Source of the DNA: Flavobacterium sp. SCGC AAA160-P02
GTDB taxonomy: Bacteria; Bacteroidota; Bacteroidia; Flavobacteriales; Flavobacteriaceae
Reading direction: 5' to 3'
Assembly: GCA_949541125.1 (NCBI GenBank)
Contig: CATISV010000145.1
Coordinates: forward strand, 1 to 42,195
Length of the DNA: 42,195 bases
Below, piece by piece: positions 1 through 8,859 of this stretch. Positions within the stretch are counted from its first letter, which is position 1. The number at the start of each line of letters is the position of its first letter. The notes beneath the pieces are model-generated. The model saw only the letters and a list, made by a program, of their open reading frames with translations. It did no database searches and was not told where the DNA came from. The position numbers were made by a program, and so were the translations under genes.

Positions 1-849
1 GAAATGACAATGGATTATTTTAGTAGACAAGATATGAAAATGACCCCTCCAGATTCTCTATCTAAAAAAGACAAAAGGAAATGGAGTCAATTTGGATTTA
101 AACCCAACGAAATAGTTGTTCCTAATAAAAATTTAAGTCCACAAGAAATTCGTCGATGGAAGTATCAAAAGTATATCAAAGACTATTTAGCAACGATTAA
201 ATCTGTAGATGATAATATTGGAAGAGTATTAGACTACTTAAAAGAAAATGGATTAGAAAAAAACACGATTGTTATCTATGCTTCAGACCAAGGCTTTTTT
301 TTAGGTGAACACGGATTTTTTGATAAACGTTTTATGTATGAAGAATCACTGCATATGCCTTTTTTGATTCGTTATCCAGGAAAAATTAAACCTGGAATTA
401 TTATAGATGATATTGTTTCAAATATAGATTTTGCTCCCACCTTACTTGATATGGCTGGAGTTTCTATTCCAGAGCAAGTGCAAGGAAAAAGCTTTTTTAA
501 TAATCTTAAGGGAAAAACTTCTGAAGATTGGCAAAAATCGATGTATTATCACTATTATGAATACCCATACTACCACCGTGTCCAGCCTCATTATGGAATA
601 AGAAATCAACGGTATAAATTAATCCACTTTTATTATAATATCGATGTTTGGGAATTTTATGATCTTCAAAACGACCCCTCAGAAATGAATAATCTTATAA
701 ATTCTAAAGAACATGCGATGCTTATTAATCGTTTAAAGACCGAGTTATACCAACTAAAGAAAGATTATGGGAATACGCTCTCTTTAGAAGAATTAAGACA
801 TATTTCAGATACTGATTTTGGAGGATTAGAGTCAAAAAAGAAGAGCTAG
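1..849 (+). CDS. S1-family sulfatase, C-terminal part (5' end outside window)
   Basis: This is the C-terminal ~280 residues of a type I sulfatase. The frame is open to base 1, so the ATG at 4 in the ORF track is probably internal and the catalytic Cys region lies upstream. Visible are the metal-binding and substrate-side motif ASDQGFFLGEHG, followed by a FDKR...YEES segment and PFLIRYPG, all characteristic of the alkaline-phosphatase-fold sulfatases. The C-terminal part (YYHYYEYPYYHRVQPHYGIR, then RYKLIHFYY and EFYDLQNDPSEMNNL) resembles the DUF4976-type tail of sulfatases annotated as mucin-desulfating or N-acetylglucosamine-6-sulfatase-like. It would remove sulfate esters from a glycan in the periplasm or at the surface. 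It is convergent with the GH128-like gene and on the same strand as two further sulfatases, which points to breakdown of a sulfated polysaccharide. The exact S1 subfamily is not determinable from this fragment. Confidence 0.9.
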   Translation, partial: EMTMDYFSRQDMKMTPPDSLSKKDKRKWSQFGFKPNEIVVPNKNLSPQEIRRWKYQKYIKDYLATIKSVDDNIGRVLDYLKENGLEKNTIVIYASDQGFFLGEHGFFDKRFMYEESLHMPFLIRYPGKIKPGIIIDDIVSNIDFAPTLLDMAGVSIPEQVQGKSFFNNLKGKTSEDWQKSMYYHYYEYPYYHRVQPHYGIRNQRYKLIHFYYNIDVWEFYDLQNDPSEMNNLINSKEHAMLINRLKTELYQLKKDYGNTLSLEELRHISDTDFGGLESKKKS

Positions 850-933
850 GAACCTCATTTGAAGGACAGTTATCAGAATCACAAAAAATACTTTATCATA
901 TATAATTGTTTTTTACAGAGCATAAAATTTTGT

Positions 934-2865
934 TTAGAGTTTTATAAATCTAAAATAATATTGGTTTACTTTTAAAATATAGATTCCCATTTGTAGAGAT
1001 GAAATATCAATATAATTATACCATAGTTGTTTTTTAATTAATTTTCCGTTTATAGAATAAATTTCAATATTATAGATTGGTTTAGAAGATAGTATGTTGA
1101 TTTTATCTATGGCAGGATTAGGGAATATTCTTATTTCAGAATTAGGTAGTCCTTGATCTTGATCAATTGATAGGGCTGAATCAGAGTCTTCACATGTATA
1201 TATGTAATTATTAATCACAACACTATTATCTAGGTTATCAGGTCCTATTTGAATAGCTTCTGGAATAGAAGCACTTGATTCATAATTTTTATAAAAGTCA
1301 CCAATAAGGGTGAGATTATTTTGTGAGTCATAATAATCTGCTGTTCCAGAAACAGGCTCAAACCATGAATATCGCTCTACATAGCTTAAATTTTCTAAGT
1401 AAGGAAGCGCCAATTGCATGAATTCACGATTTACCTGTTCAGTTCTGTGTTTGTTAGCATTAAACTCTGTAATCCAAATAGGCAATCCATATAAATCGTA
1501 AACATTTTCTAAATACTCTGCAAATCGATTGAAAATATTTTGAGGATTTGCGTTTGGCGAATTTAATGGGTTAGCGTCCCAATCATACCAGTGAAGTGCA
1601 ATCACATCTATTCTAATATCATTTTGAATAGCCAGTTGATTAAATGAATCCAACCAATTAAATACAGCACCTTGTCTGCATGCTGGAGAAACTAAGCGTA
1701 AGCCAGTTTTCATTAAATTTTTATAAACCGCAACTGCTGTATCAACGACACACATATTACCATATTGACCAGATTGCCCATTACAATCATCAGGTTCATT
1801 AAATGCCAAAACATGAGTAGATTTATATTTTGATTGGTATAGACTAATATCCTCATCGTTATCAGCACCTCCTCTCCCCCAAGACATGGGTGTATATTCC
1901 CTTAGAAGATCAGATTCACCATGATTACTCCATCTGTAAAACCAGGTATTATTCATTCCTTGAATATCACCTGCTGTCCCTTTTTTAGAGACCCAATTCC
2001 AAGGGATTATTCTAATAAAGGAAATGTCATCAACCAAAAAGTTGGGTAATGATTGTAATTCTAAATCTTCTTCAGAGGCGATAAAAACTTTACTTTTTCC
2101 TGTTCCATCTTCATTAACTGCAAGAGTTAACATATATCCCTTACTAAGAAATAGTGACCGAATCTTATTATTCATTTGATTTGGAATTGATGAACCGCCA
2201 TACACTTGATCAATAGATAAACTCGACTCTGTTCCTTCTAGGTTTTCAAGGGTATAAATTTTTAATGGTGTGGTATCAAAATTGTGGATTCTAATTACTG
2301 TTCCATTATCGTAATAATTATCAAGACGAATATTATCAGGGTAGTTTGCAATGTCCTGAAACACAAAAATTGTTGACAAATAATTAGTATATACGTCGTT
2401 TGGATTTACATTGCTAAGACGCAACCAACTTATATCTGAATTCAAATAAATTTGAACAGAGTTAGATAATGGTATATTAGCAACTAAATTAATGTATGAA
2501 TTTTCATTAATATTGACTTGTCCACCGCTAATGCTAATGGCATTTAGAATTCCATTAGAAATGTGTAAAGTATTGGAATCATTTAATACAATTGCTTCGT
2601 TGGCTTCAACATTACAACTCAAGTATAGGTTAAAATGAATTGGTTGAGAAGGATTGATGCTGCCATTTGCTGGACTAAGGCCTGTACTTGTATCGATCCA
2701 ATTAGACTCATTAAAAAAATCATAATCATTGGCATTTCCTGACCACGAATAGTCTTGAGCTAATCCATAGCTTGATATCACTAAGAGTAAAAAAAATAAG
2801 AGATATCGGTGGGTGGTTTCTAAATGATTTTTTGATATTAATATTGTAGATATTTTTTTTACCAA
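934..2865 (-). CDS. GH128-like (Asl1-type) secreted glycoside hydrolase with T9SS sorting domain
   Basis: A predicted exported endo-glycosidase. The N-terminus has a long basic region, then a hydrophobic signal segment (YLLFFLLLVISS) ending near GLAQ. Residues ~40-270 form a beta-rich, Asn/Ser-rich region I do not recognise. Residues ~285-530 look like the glycosyl hydrolase catalytic core family PF11790 (GH128, mostly beta-1,3-glucanases): FNEPDD places a candidate acid/base Glu near 356, and ITEFN a candidate nucleophile Glu near 467, with an HWYDWD strand between. The last ~75 residues (IRIFPNPAIDKINI..., ending in GIYILKV) are a type IX secretion type A sorting domain, so the enzyme is probably surface-attached or secreted. 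The start is TTG at 2865; there is no ATG that would keep the signal peptide. It is divergent from the sulfatase at 2998. Substrate specificity is inferred from family only. Confidence 0.85.
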   Translation of the reverse strand: MVKKISTILISKNHLETTHRYLLFFLLLVISSYGLAQDYSWSGNANDYDFFNESNWIDTSTGLSPANGSINPSQPIHFNLYLSCNVEANEAIVLNDSNTLHISNGILNAISISGGQVNINENSYINLVANIPLSNSVQIYLNSDISWLRLSNVNPNDVYTNYLSTIFVFQDIANYPDNIRLDNYYDNGTVIRIHNFDTTPLKIYTLENLEGTESSLSIDQVYGGSSIPNQMNNKIRSLFLSKGYMLTLAVNEDGTGKSKVFIASEEDLELQSLPNFLVDDISFIRIIPWNWVSKKGTAGDIQGMNNTWFYRWSNHGESDLLREYTPMSWGRGGADNDEDISLYQSKYKSTHVLAFNEPDDCNGQSGQYGNMCVVDTAVAVYKNLMKTGLRLVSPACRQGAVFNWLDSFNQLAIQNDIRIDVIALHWYDWDANPLNSPNANPQNIFNRFAEYLENVYDLYGLPIWITEFNANKHRTEQVNREFMQLALPYLENLSYVERYSWFEPVSGTADYYDSQNNLTLIGDFYKNYESSASIPEAIQIGPDNLDNSVVINNYIYTCEDSDSALSIDQDQGLPNSEIRIFPNPAIDKINILSSKPIYNIEIYSINGKLIKKQLWYNYIDISSLQMGIYILKVNQYYFRFIKL

Positions 2866-2997
2866 CGTCGGTTTATTTTTTTAAATTTATAAAATTCAGC
2901 ATTATTAAAAATAATAATTTACAAATTGTATATTTAATATAATGTATTCTATATGTTTTTTGTAAAAATTATTTATTTAATCTTAAATTTTTTATGA

Positions 2998-4512
2998 ATG
3001 AGTAAATTTAAATATGTATTTCTATTACTTTTTGTAATGATACTCTCAGGATCAAAAACTATTCAAAAAAAATCAAAATTAAATGTTTTGTTTATCATCG
3101 CAGATGATTTAAATTGTGCTTTGGGTGCTTACGGCGATTCACTTGCAATCACTCCAAACATTGACAAACTTGCAAAAGAAGGTCTTGTTTTTAACAATGC
3201 ACATGTTCAATATCCGCTTTGTGGCCCTTCAAGAATTTCTTTGATGACGGGATTATACCCTGATCAAACAAAATCAAAAAAATTAAGATTATATCTTCGG
3301 CAAACGATTCCGGAGGTTATTACTATTGGACAAAAGTTTAGAATGGAAAATTACCACTCGATAAGAGTTGGTAAAATCTTTCACTATCATAATCCAAGAG
3401 ACATCGGAACTGCTGGACATGATGATTCATATACTTGGGATAGAACTGTAAATCCTTATGGTAGAGACAAAAAAGAAGAATATAAAATTAAAACTTTAAA
3501 ACCTAAACTAGATGGTGGAACCTTGAGTTGGCTTCAGGCAGATGGCTACGACGAAGAACAAACAGATGGTATTGGAGCTACGGAGACCATTGGCTTCCTT
3601 GATGAGTTTGCCAAAAGTGGAGAAAATTTCTTTTTAGCGTTCGGACTTTACCGTCCTCACGTTCCTTTTGTGGCACCAAAGTCTTATTTTGACCTTTACG
3701 ATATCGATGATTTTAGTGTTCCTAAAAGCTCTAAGGAGTATTTGAAAACAATTCCTAAACCTGCAGCATTTACAGTCCGAGCCAAAAAAGAACAAGTTGA
3801 TTTGGATCCTGATTTAGCAAAAAAAATAAAGCATGCCTATTATGCAACTACAAGTTTTATGGATGCTCAGATTGGACGTGTTTTAGATAAATTAAAAGAG
3901 ACTGGTTTAGACAAAAATACAATTGTTGTATTTACATCAGATCATGGATATCACTTGGGAGAACACGGACATTGGCAAAAGCAAACCCTATTTGAGGATG
4001 CCACGAGAGTACCTTTGATTTTTGCAGGACCTGGAATTAAAAAAAATAAAAAAATAATTGATAATCCTGTTGAACTGGTTGATCTTTACCCGACTATAAT
4101 GGATATGGTTCAAATGCAGACACCCAAATTTGTTAGTGGAAAAAGTCTAGTGCCAGTTATGAAAGATTCTAATCATTCGGTCCGTGAAAGTGCCTTAACA
4201 GAGCTACAAGTTTATACAGGAAAGGGAAAAGCCCAGGGTTATGCTTTAAAAACGGATCGTTATCGATTAAATCAATGGGAGTATAATGGAGATGTTAGCT
4301 ATGAATTGTATGACCATAGAATAGATAAGTCTGAGCTGAATAATTTAATAGGTCATAAGGAGTATAAAAAAACAAAAGATTCGCTCAAAACAATCCTTAA
4401 AGGACGAATTGCAGAGGCTAAAAGAGTACCTATTGGTCTTGGAAAACAAATTGATAACGTTCAGCCGTCATTTGAACCTAAAAGAATTCACTCAAAAGCC
4501 AAGAAATTTTAG
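2998..4512 (+). CDS. Iduronate-2-sulfatase-like S1 sulfatase
   Basis: A full-length (504 aa) exported type I sulfatase. A hydrophobic N-terminal signal segment (KYVFLLLFVMIL) is followed by the first metal-binding motif IIADDLN (Asp36-Asp37) and the formylglycine motif LCGPSRISLMTG with the catalytic Cys at ~75; a maturase (anSME or FGE) must convert this Cys, and none is in the window. FTSDHGYHLGEHGHWQKQ near residue 315 supplies further metal and substrate ligands. The order and length match the iduronate-2-sulfatase-like branch (often placed in S1_7), and the C-terminal tail follows the usual TDRYRLNQWEY...LYDHRIDKSELNNL pattern. Another ATG lies 4 bp upstream but out of frame. The stop is TAG. 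The next sulfatase follows on the same strand, and the spacer between them stays open in the same frame. Sulfated glycan substrate is inferred, not shown. Confidence 0.93.
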   Translation: MSKFKYVFLLLFVMILSGSKTIQKKSKLNVLFIIADDLNCALGAYGDSLAITPNIDKLAKEGLVFNNAHVQYPLCGPSRISLMTGLYPDQTKSKKLRLYLRQTIPEVITIGQKFRMENYHSIRVGKIFHYHNPRDIGTAGHDDSYTWDRTVNPYGRDKKEEYKIKTLKPKLDGGTLSWLQADGYDEEQTDGIGATETIGFLDEFAKSGENFFLAFGLYRPHVPFVAPKSYFDLYDIDDFSVPKSSKEYLKTIPKPAAFTVRAKKEQVDLDPDLAKKIKHAYYATTSFMDAQIGRVLDKLKETGLDKNTIVVFTSDHGYHLGEHGHWQKQTLFEDATRVPLIFAGPGIKKNKKIIDNPVELVDLYPTIMDMVQMQTPKFVSGKSLVPVMKDSNHSVRESALTELQVYTGKGKAQGYALKTDRYRLNQWEYNGDVSYELYDHRIDKSELNNLIGHKEYKKTKDSLKTILKGRIAEAKRVPIGLGKQIDNVQPSFEPKRIHSKAKKF

Positions 4513-4683
4513 ACCTTTTATATAAGAAAGTACATCTTAAGAATAAGTTGTGTAGCTAAGAAAAATAAAACAACAACCCCTCCTCAGGTAATTCGCCTTA
4601 CTAATAAACCAAAGTTCATTTTTTTTTCTATTTTAGTTTCTATGAATCATGAAACCTATGGTAGGTTGGCAACTGGTAGTAGT

Positions 4684-6222
4684 ATGACAAAAAATATAAA
4701 AAAAATAATAGTTTTAATTAGCTGTAGCTTTGTTGTTTTTAGCTGTTCTATCGAGAAAAAAATAGAGCGCACACCAAATATAATTTACTTTCTTGCAGAT
4801 GATTTAGGCTATGGAGAGTTAGGCATTTATGGTCAATCCATCATCAAAACACCTCATATAGATGCACTAGCTAAAAATGGAATGATGTTTACTGAACATT
4901 ATTCTGGAGCACCGGTTTGTGCACCTGCAAGATATGTTTTTTTAACAGGAAAACATTCAGGACACTCTTTCATAAGAGGAAATGATGAATGGAATGAAAG
5001 AGGAGATGTTTGGAATTATGAAGAGGTCTATCTTAACCCGGGTTTAGAAGGGCAAAGACCTATACCTAAAAATACTGTTACCTTGGGAGACCGATTAAAA
5101 AAAGCTGGATATACAACGAGTGTTTTTGGAAAATGGGGATTAGGCGCACCTGAATCTGATGGCATACCAACTCTGCAAGGATTTGACTTTTTTTATGGAT
5201 ATAACTGCCAACGACAAGCACATAATCTCTATCCTGCACATCTTTGGGAAAATGAAACTAAAGTTTTATTGAATAACCAATTAGTTTCACCAAGGACCAA
5301 ATTAGACTCCTTGGCTGACCCCTTAAAAGAAGAAAGCTATTTAATATTTACTCAAAATGATTATGCTCCTCAAAAAATTCAAGAAAAAGCATTGTCTTTT
5401 ATTGAGGATAATAAAGATAAGCCTTTCTTTATGTATTATGCATCTCCTTTGCCCCACCTACCCTTACAAGCCCCTAAAGCGTTCGTAGATAAGTATAGAA
5501 AAATTTTAGGTGAGGAGGAGCCATATCTTGGAAATGATAGTTATTTTCCGAATAGGTACCCTAGAGCTACCTATGCTGCGATGATAAGTTATCTTGACCA
5601 TCAATTGGGTGAGCTTGTTAAAAAACTTAAAGAAAAAGGAATATATGAAAATACCGTTATAATTTTCTCTAGTGATAATGGACCTACTTATTTAGGAGGG
5701 GTTGACTATGATTATTTTAAAAGTTCAAAACCATTTTCAAATGGTTACGGACGAACCAAAGGATTTGTGTATGAGGGAGGTATTCGAGTTCCTCTTATTG
5801 TAAGTTGGCCAAATCATATTAAGCCTGGAACTAAAAGTGAACACATATCGGCTTTTTATGATCTTATGCCTACCATATCTGATCTAGCTGGGGTAAGCCC
5901 TCCAAATTCTATTGATGGTATTAGCTTTAAATCAACGTTACTTAATCAAGAACAAATACAACACGATTTTTTGTATTGGGAATTTCCTAGTTATAATGGC
6001 CAACAGGCAGTAAGAATTGGAAAATGGAAAGGTGTTCGTAAAAATATTTTTGATGGTAATTTAGAAATCGAATTATATAATTTAGAAACAGACATAAAAG
6101 AACAAATAGATATTTCTAATCAACATCCTAAAATTGTAGAAAGTATTAAAAGAATTATGAAACAAGAGCATGAACCGGCTTCTAATGAAAAATTCAAGTT
6201 TAAACAATTAGGAGATCTTTAG
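4684..6222 (+). CDS. Arylsulfatase A-like S1 sulfatase, predicted lipoprotein
   Basis: A 512-aa sulfatase. The ORF track starts at 4642, but the ATG at 4684 is preferred because it begins a proper lipoprotein signal (MTKNIKKIIVLISC, then VVFSC with the lipidated Cys at 21). NIIYFLADDLGYGELG gives the first metal site (Asp39-Asp40). PVCAPARYVFLTG holds the formylglycine Cys at ~79 in the C-x-P-x-R motif. IIFSSDNGPTYLGG is the second metal segment, and RTKGFVYEGGIRVPLIVSWP is a typical arylsulfatase A family block before the C-terminal subdomain (RIGKWKGVRKN). It is probably anchored to a membrane facing the periplasm or outside. It follows the iduronate-sulfatase-like gene by 171 bp, and both likely act on one sulfated polysaccharide. 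The subfamily differs from its two neighbours, so the three enzymes probably remove different sulfate esters. Confidence 0.93.
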   Translation: MTKNIKKIIVLISCSFVVFSCSIEKKIERTPNIIYFLADDLGYGELGIYGQSIIKTPHIDALAKNGMMFTEHYSGAPVCAPARYVFLTGKHSGHSFIRGNDEWNERGDVWNYEEVYLNPGLEGQRPIPKNTVTLGDRLKKAGYTTSVFGKWGLGAPESDGIPTLQGFDFFYGYNCQRQAHNLYPAHLWENETKVLLNNQLVSPRTKLDSLADPLKEESYLIFTQNDYAPQKIQEKALSFIEDNKDKPFFMYYASPLPHLPLQAPKAFVDKYRKILGEEEPYLGNDSYFPNRYPRATYAAMISYLDHQLGELVKKLKEKGIYENTVIIFSSDNGPTYLGGVDYDYFKSSKPFSNGYGRTKGFVYEGGIRVPLIVSWPNHIKPGTKSEHISAFYDLMPTISDLAGVSPPNSIDGISFKSTLLNQEQIQHDFLYWEFPSYNGQQAVRIGKWKGVRKNIFDGNLEIELYNLETDIKEQIDISNQHPKIVESIKRIMKQEHEPASNEKFKFKQLGDL

Positions 6223-6374
6223 GAGCTATTATTTACAATTTATACTTCATTATAAAAGCTTTCAAAAAATAGTATCAGAAACCCAAAGGTAAAATATCCG
6301 TGATTGATGTTCTAGTCCCTAAGATAATGTAAAATCTTTTTTTGTTGGTAATATTCCAAAAAACTTATTTTTTT

Positions 6375-6382
6375 TAAATTTG
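6375..6382 (+). promoter_or_regulatory. Possible Bacteroidota -7 box upstream of the 6412 gene
   Basis: TAAATTTG matches the Bacteroidota TAnnTTTG consensus and lies 29 bp before the ATG at 6412. I see no TTG at the usual 17-21 bp upstream distance, and the base composition makes chance matches easy, so this is a tentative call. Confidence 0.3.
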
Positions 6383-6411
6383 ATACGTTTTTGTTCCATA
6401 AATTACCCCTA

Positions 6412-7656
6412 ATGATTAAAGTATTAAAAGAGGAAGTTGAAAAAAAATTTGGAAAGAGAGTCGAAAATCGTGGAGATTGTGAATTGATTTCTGACGGAAT
6501 TCTTGAAATACTAGACAAAACAATAAGTTACAATACCCTCCGTCGTCTTTATGGTTTAGCCCCCTATTCTAAACCGAATATGAATACACTAAACACATTA
6601 GCAGAATTTATTGGTTACAACAATTATTTGCACTTCACCAAAAATTTTAATTACAAAGAAAAAGCAAGCCTTTTTCAAAAAACCTACAAGTATTTATATG
6701 ATGAAAATGAAAAACAAATTATAAAACTTGTCAAGAAAACAAAAAAAAGTACAGAAGATTATATTGGTTTTTTAACATTCTTGGTAAGGGAACTTTTTCG
6801 AGATAAAAATTTTGATCTTATCAATCGAATTTTTTTACTCAATGAAGTAGATTACCATCAATTTAGCTACGATGAATTAATATATCTTGGAAATTCGTTG
6901 GGGCTGGTCCTGAGAAAAGAAAAAAAAGTCCCTCAAGAATTAAGGAAAAACATAAATTTTAGAAATTGTGTCTTTCTGACATTTGTGGATTACTCATGCT
7001 TAAATTCTTATTATGGAGACTGGGCGAAATCACTAATGCTTTCAAAAAATACTTCAGAGGTTAAATTATTTTCCAGAGCAGTTCTAGAATTTCGAAATTT
7101 TTTAAATCTTAAAAAGGTAAAAGCAATAAAAATAGACATCATCTATTCTAATGAAATACACCCAATTTTGTGTAGTCGTCTGTTGGCTTTATATTTCTTA
7201 TCTAAAAAAAACACTAATGTCGAAGATATTTTAACAACTTACTTAAATTTTTTTAAAAAATCAACTAGCTCATCCGATTACTGGCTTGAATTACTAAGTT
7301 CCTCAGTTCTTACAAAAAATATTGAAGTAATGAAGTTTTTGGTTGAAAATTTAAAATTAAAAAGTGAATTTTTTTATCAAAGAGAACATTTGAATTCCTA
7401 TTATTTCATGTGTGCCTTTTACTATAAATTGACAAATAATAAGCAAAAAGAAATCGAAAATATGAATCGATTTAATATCGAAGAATGCCGATTTAGTTAT
7501 GAAGATTATATATGTATGTTTTATCTCATTTATTTATATCACAGTAACAAGTCTAGCTCTAGAAAAAAGATCTTGAAAAAAAAATATCTAGAGTTGTCTA
7601 AAAAATTAAACTATCCTTACTTTTCAGAGGATTTATTGCTAAATTACTTTGGTTAA
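6412..7656 (+). CDS. Uncharacterised 414-aa protein with possible DNA-binding N-terminus
   Basis: Not recognised as a named protein. The ORF track begins at a TTG (6391); the ATG at 6412 gives a more natural start (MIKVLKEEVEKKFGKRV). The first ~75 residues, with VENRGDCELISDGI, TISYNTLRRLYGL and NTLNTLAEFIGYNNYLHF, follow a pattern I associate with a helical, HTH-like N-terminal domain common in hypothetical proteins of Bacteroidota (elements: DCE, S.TL.R..GL, TLDTLA.Y.G). The remaining ~330 residues are helical, Lys/Leu/Phe-rich and without a signal peptide or obvious membrane segment; they may be a TPR-like alpha solenoid. It is therefore probably cytosolic. It sits between the sulfatase cluster and the epimerase operon and could be a regulator of either, but that is inference. 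It is convergent with the epimerase gene. Confidence 0.75.
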   Translation: MIKVLKEEVEKKFGKRVENRGDCELISDGILEILDKTISYNTLRRLYGLAPYSKPNMNTLNTLAEFIGYNNYLHFTKNFNYKEKASLFQKTYKYLYDENEKQIIKLVKKTKKSTEDYIGFLTFLVRELFRDKNFDLINRIFLLNEVDYHQFSYDELIYLGNSLGLVLRKEKKVPQELRKNINFRNCVFLTFVDYSCLNSYYGDWAKSLMLSKNTSEVKLFSRAVLEFRNFLNLKKVKAIKIDIIYSNEIHPILCSRLLALYFLSKKNTNVEDILTTYLNFFKKSTSSSDYWLELLSSSVLTKNIEVMKFLVENLKLKSEFFYQREHLNSYYFMCAFYYKLTNNKQKEIENMNRFNIEECRFSYEDYICMFYLIYLYHSNKSSSRKKILKKKYLELSKKLNYPYFSEDLLLNYFG

Positions 7657-7788
7657 AGTAAATCTTCTATTTTGAATAAGTAAATCGAAGGAGGTTGGGG
7701 AAGTATTACAAGAAACAATACTTAATAATCCAAACAATAGTATTATGAATCTTAATATGAGACTAATCATTTGAGTTATTGTTTAATC
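7657..7788. other. Convergent intergenic spacer with a weak hairpin
   Basis: The spacer lies between the ends of the 6412 gene and the epimerase gene. It holds a 7-bp inverted repeat, AAGTATT at 7701-7707 and AATACTT at 7717-7723, without a clear U-tract. It could be a bidirectional terminator, but the evidence is weak. No ORF of note is present. Confidence 0.3.
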
Positions 7789-8859
7789 TTATATATTATT
7801 TAATTCAACACCCAATCCAGGTTTATCAGAGATACTCATCATCCCGTCTTTAAGAATAAAACCACCATTTACAATATCTTCAGCAAGGTCTAGGCTTCCG
7901 TCAAGATCGAGATATTTAGTGTTTACACAAGCATATGCTGCATGTAAGGCAGCTGTTATGCTTACAATACTTTCATCATTACATCCCCAAAATAAATCAA
8001 TCCCTCCAACCTTTGCAATGGTAGCAATCTCTAACGCGGACAAAATACCTCCACATTTCATTAATTTAATATTGAAAATACCATAGGGTTGAGGAGAAGG
8101 AGTGAAGCTTATCGCACTTTTACTATTTTTTAGACTTTCATCGGCAACTAAAATACTCCTATATTGCTTGTCTATTTCACTTAGTTCAGTTTCTTTACCT
8201 ACCAACAGAGGCTGCTCAATGATTTCTAACCCTAGCTTGTTTGTAGCCTTTATAAATTGTTCTAAATCTTTAACCTCATAGCCTTGATTGGCATCAACTC
8301 TAATTTTTATATTGTGAAATTTCTCATTAACTTTTATAATTCGCTCAATATCTAACTCTACTTCTTGCCCTGTTTTAATTTTTAAAACTTTAAAGCCCTG
8401 TTGTACATATTCCGATGCTTGTCTAAGAGTATCTTGTACATCCATGATACCAATAGTTACTGAGGTTGGAAGAGCATGGATATGTTGCCCATAAATTGCA
8501 GTCACTGGAATATTTAAATATTTTGCAAAAGCATCATGTAAAGCAATATCCCAAAGTACCAAAGTGCCTGGCTTATTTGGAAAAGCTATACTCACATCAT
8601 AGATCATAGATCTGAAATATTTTATGCTTTTTCCAATAAATTTTTGAAAATAATCTGACTGATAGGTTTTTAAAACATCTGCTGGAGATTCACCTACAAC
8701 TTGAAAATCTGGATTCGCTGCTCCAATACCAATAATTCCATTTTCAAGTGTAATAAGTAAAAATACATTTTCTACCTCAGTAATAGTTTTATAGGCAATT
8801 GTATAAGGCTTTGTTAGGACTAAGTTTTTAGAAAAAAATTCAATATTTTTTATATTCAT
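7789..8859 (-). CDS. Dipeptide epimerase / DgcA-like enolase-superfamily racemase
   Basis: A 356-aa enolase-superfamily enzyme of the muconate-lactonizing subgroup. The TIM-barrel residues are all present: the KxK catalytic pair in VLKIKTG (Lys160, Lys162), metal ligands Asp189 (RVDANQG), Glu215 (EQPL) and Asp240 (VADES), and the opposite-face base Lys268 (LMKCGG). A DLD motif near the C-terminus (YLDLDGSLDL) matches the DxD signature that holds the alpha-ammonium of dipeptides in L-Ala-D/L-Glu epimerases. It has no signal peptide and should be cytosolic. It overlaps the DUF1611 gene by 4 bp (ATGA), so the two are probably translationally coupled. Two roles compete: epimerisation of L-Ala-D-Glu-type dipeptides (for example from murein), or racemisation of N-acetyl-D-glutamate as described for DgcA next to DgcN. 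Sequence alone does not decide. Confidence 0.88.
   Translation of the reverse strand: MNIKNIEFFSKNLVLTKPYTIAYKTITEVENVFLLITLENGIIGIGAANPDFQVVGESPADVLKTYQSDYFQKFIGKSIKYFRSMIYDVSIAFPNKPGTLVLWDIALHDAFAKYLNIPVTAIYGQHIHALPTSVTIGIMDVQDTLRQASEYVQQGFKVLKIKTGQEVELDIERIIKVNEKFHNIKIRVDANQGYEVKDLEQFIKATNKLGLEIIEQPLLVGKETELSEIDKQYRSILVADESLKNSKSAISFTPSPQPYGIFNIKLMKCGGILSALEIATIAKVGGIDLFWGCNDESIVSITAALHAAYACVNTKYLDLDGSLDLAEDIVNGGFILKDGMMSISDKPGLGVELNNI

Noticed and set aside
4642-4683. Upstream ATG for the second complete sulfatase
   Set aside because: The 14 extra residues precede an intact lipoprotein signal and would bury it; the ATG at 4684 is better.
6312-6518. 68-aa minus-strand ORF at the start of the 6412 gene
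   Set aside because: It overlaps the N-terminus of the 6412 protein, which has the more convincing sequence.
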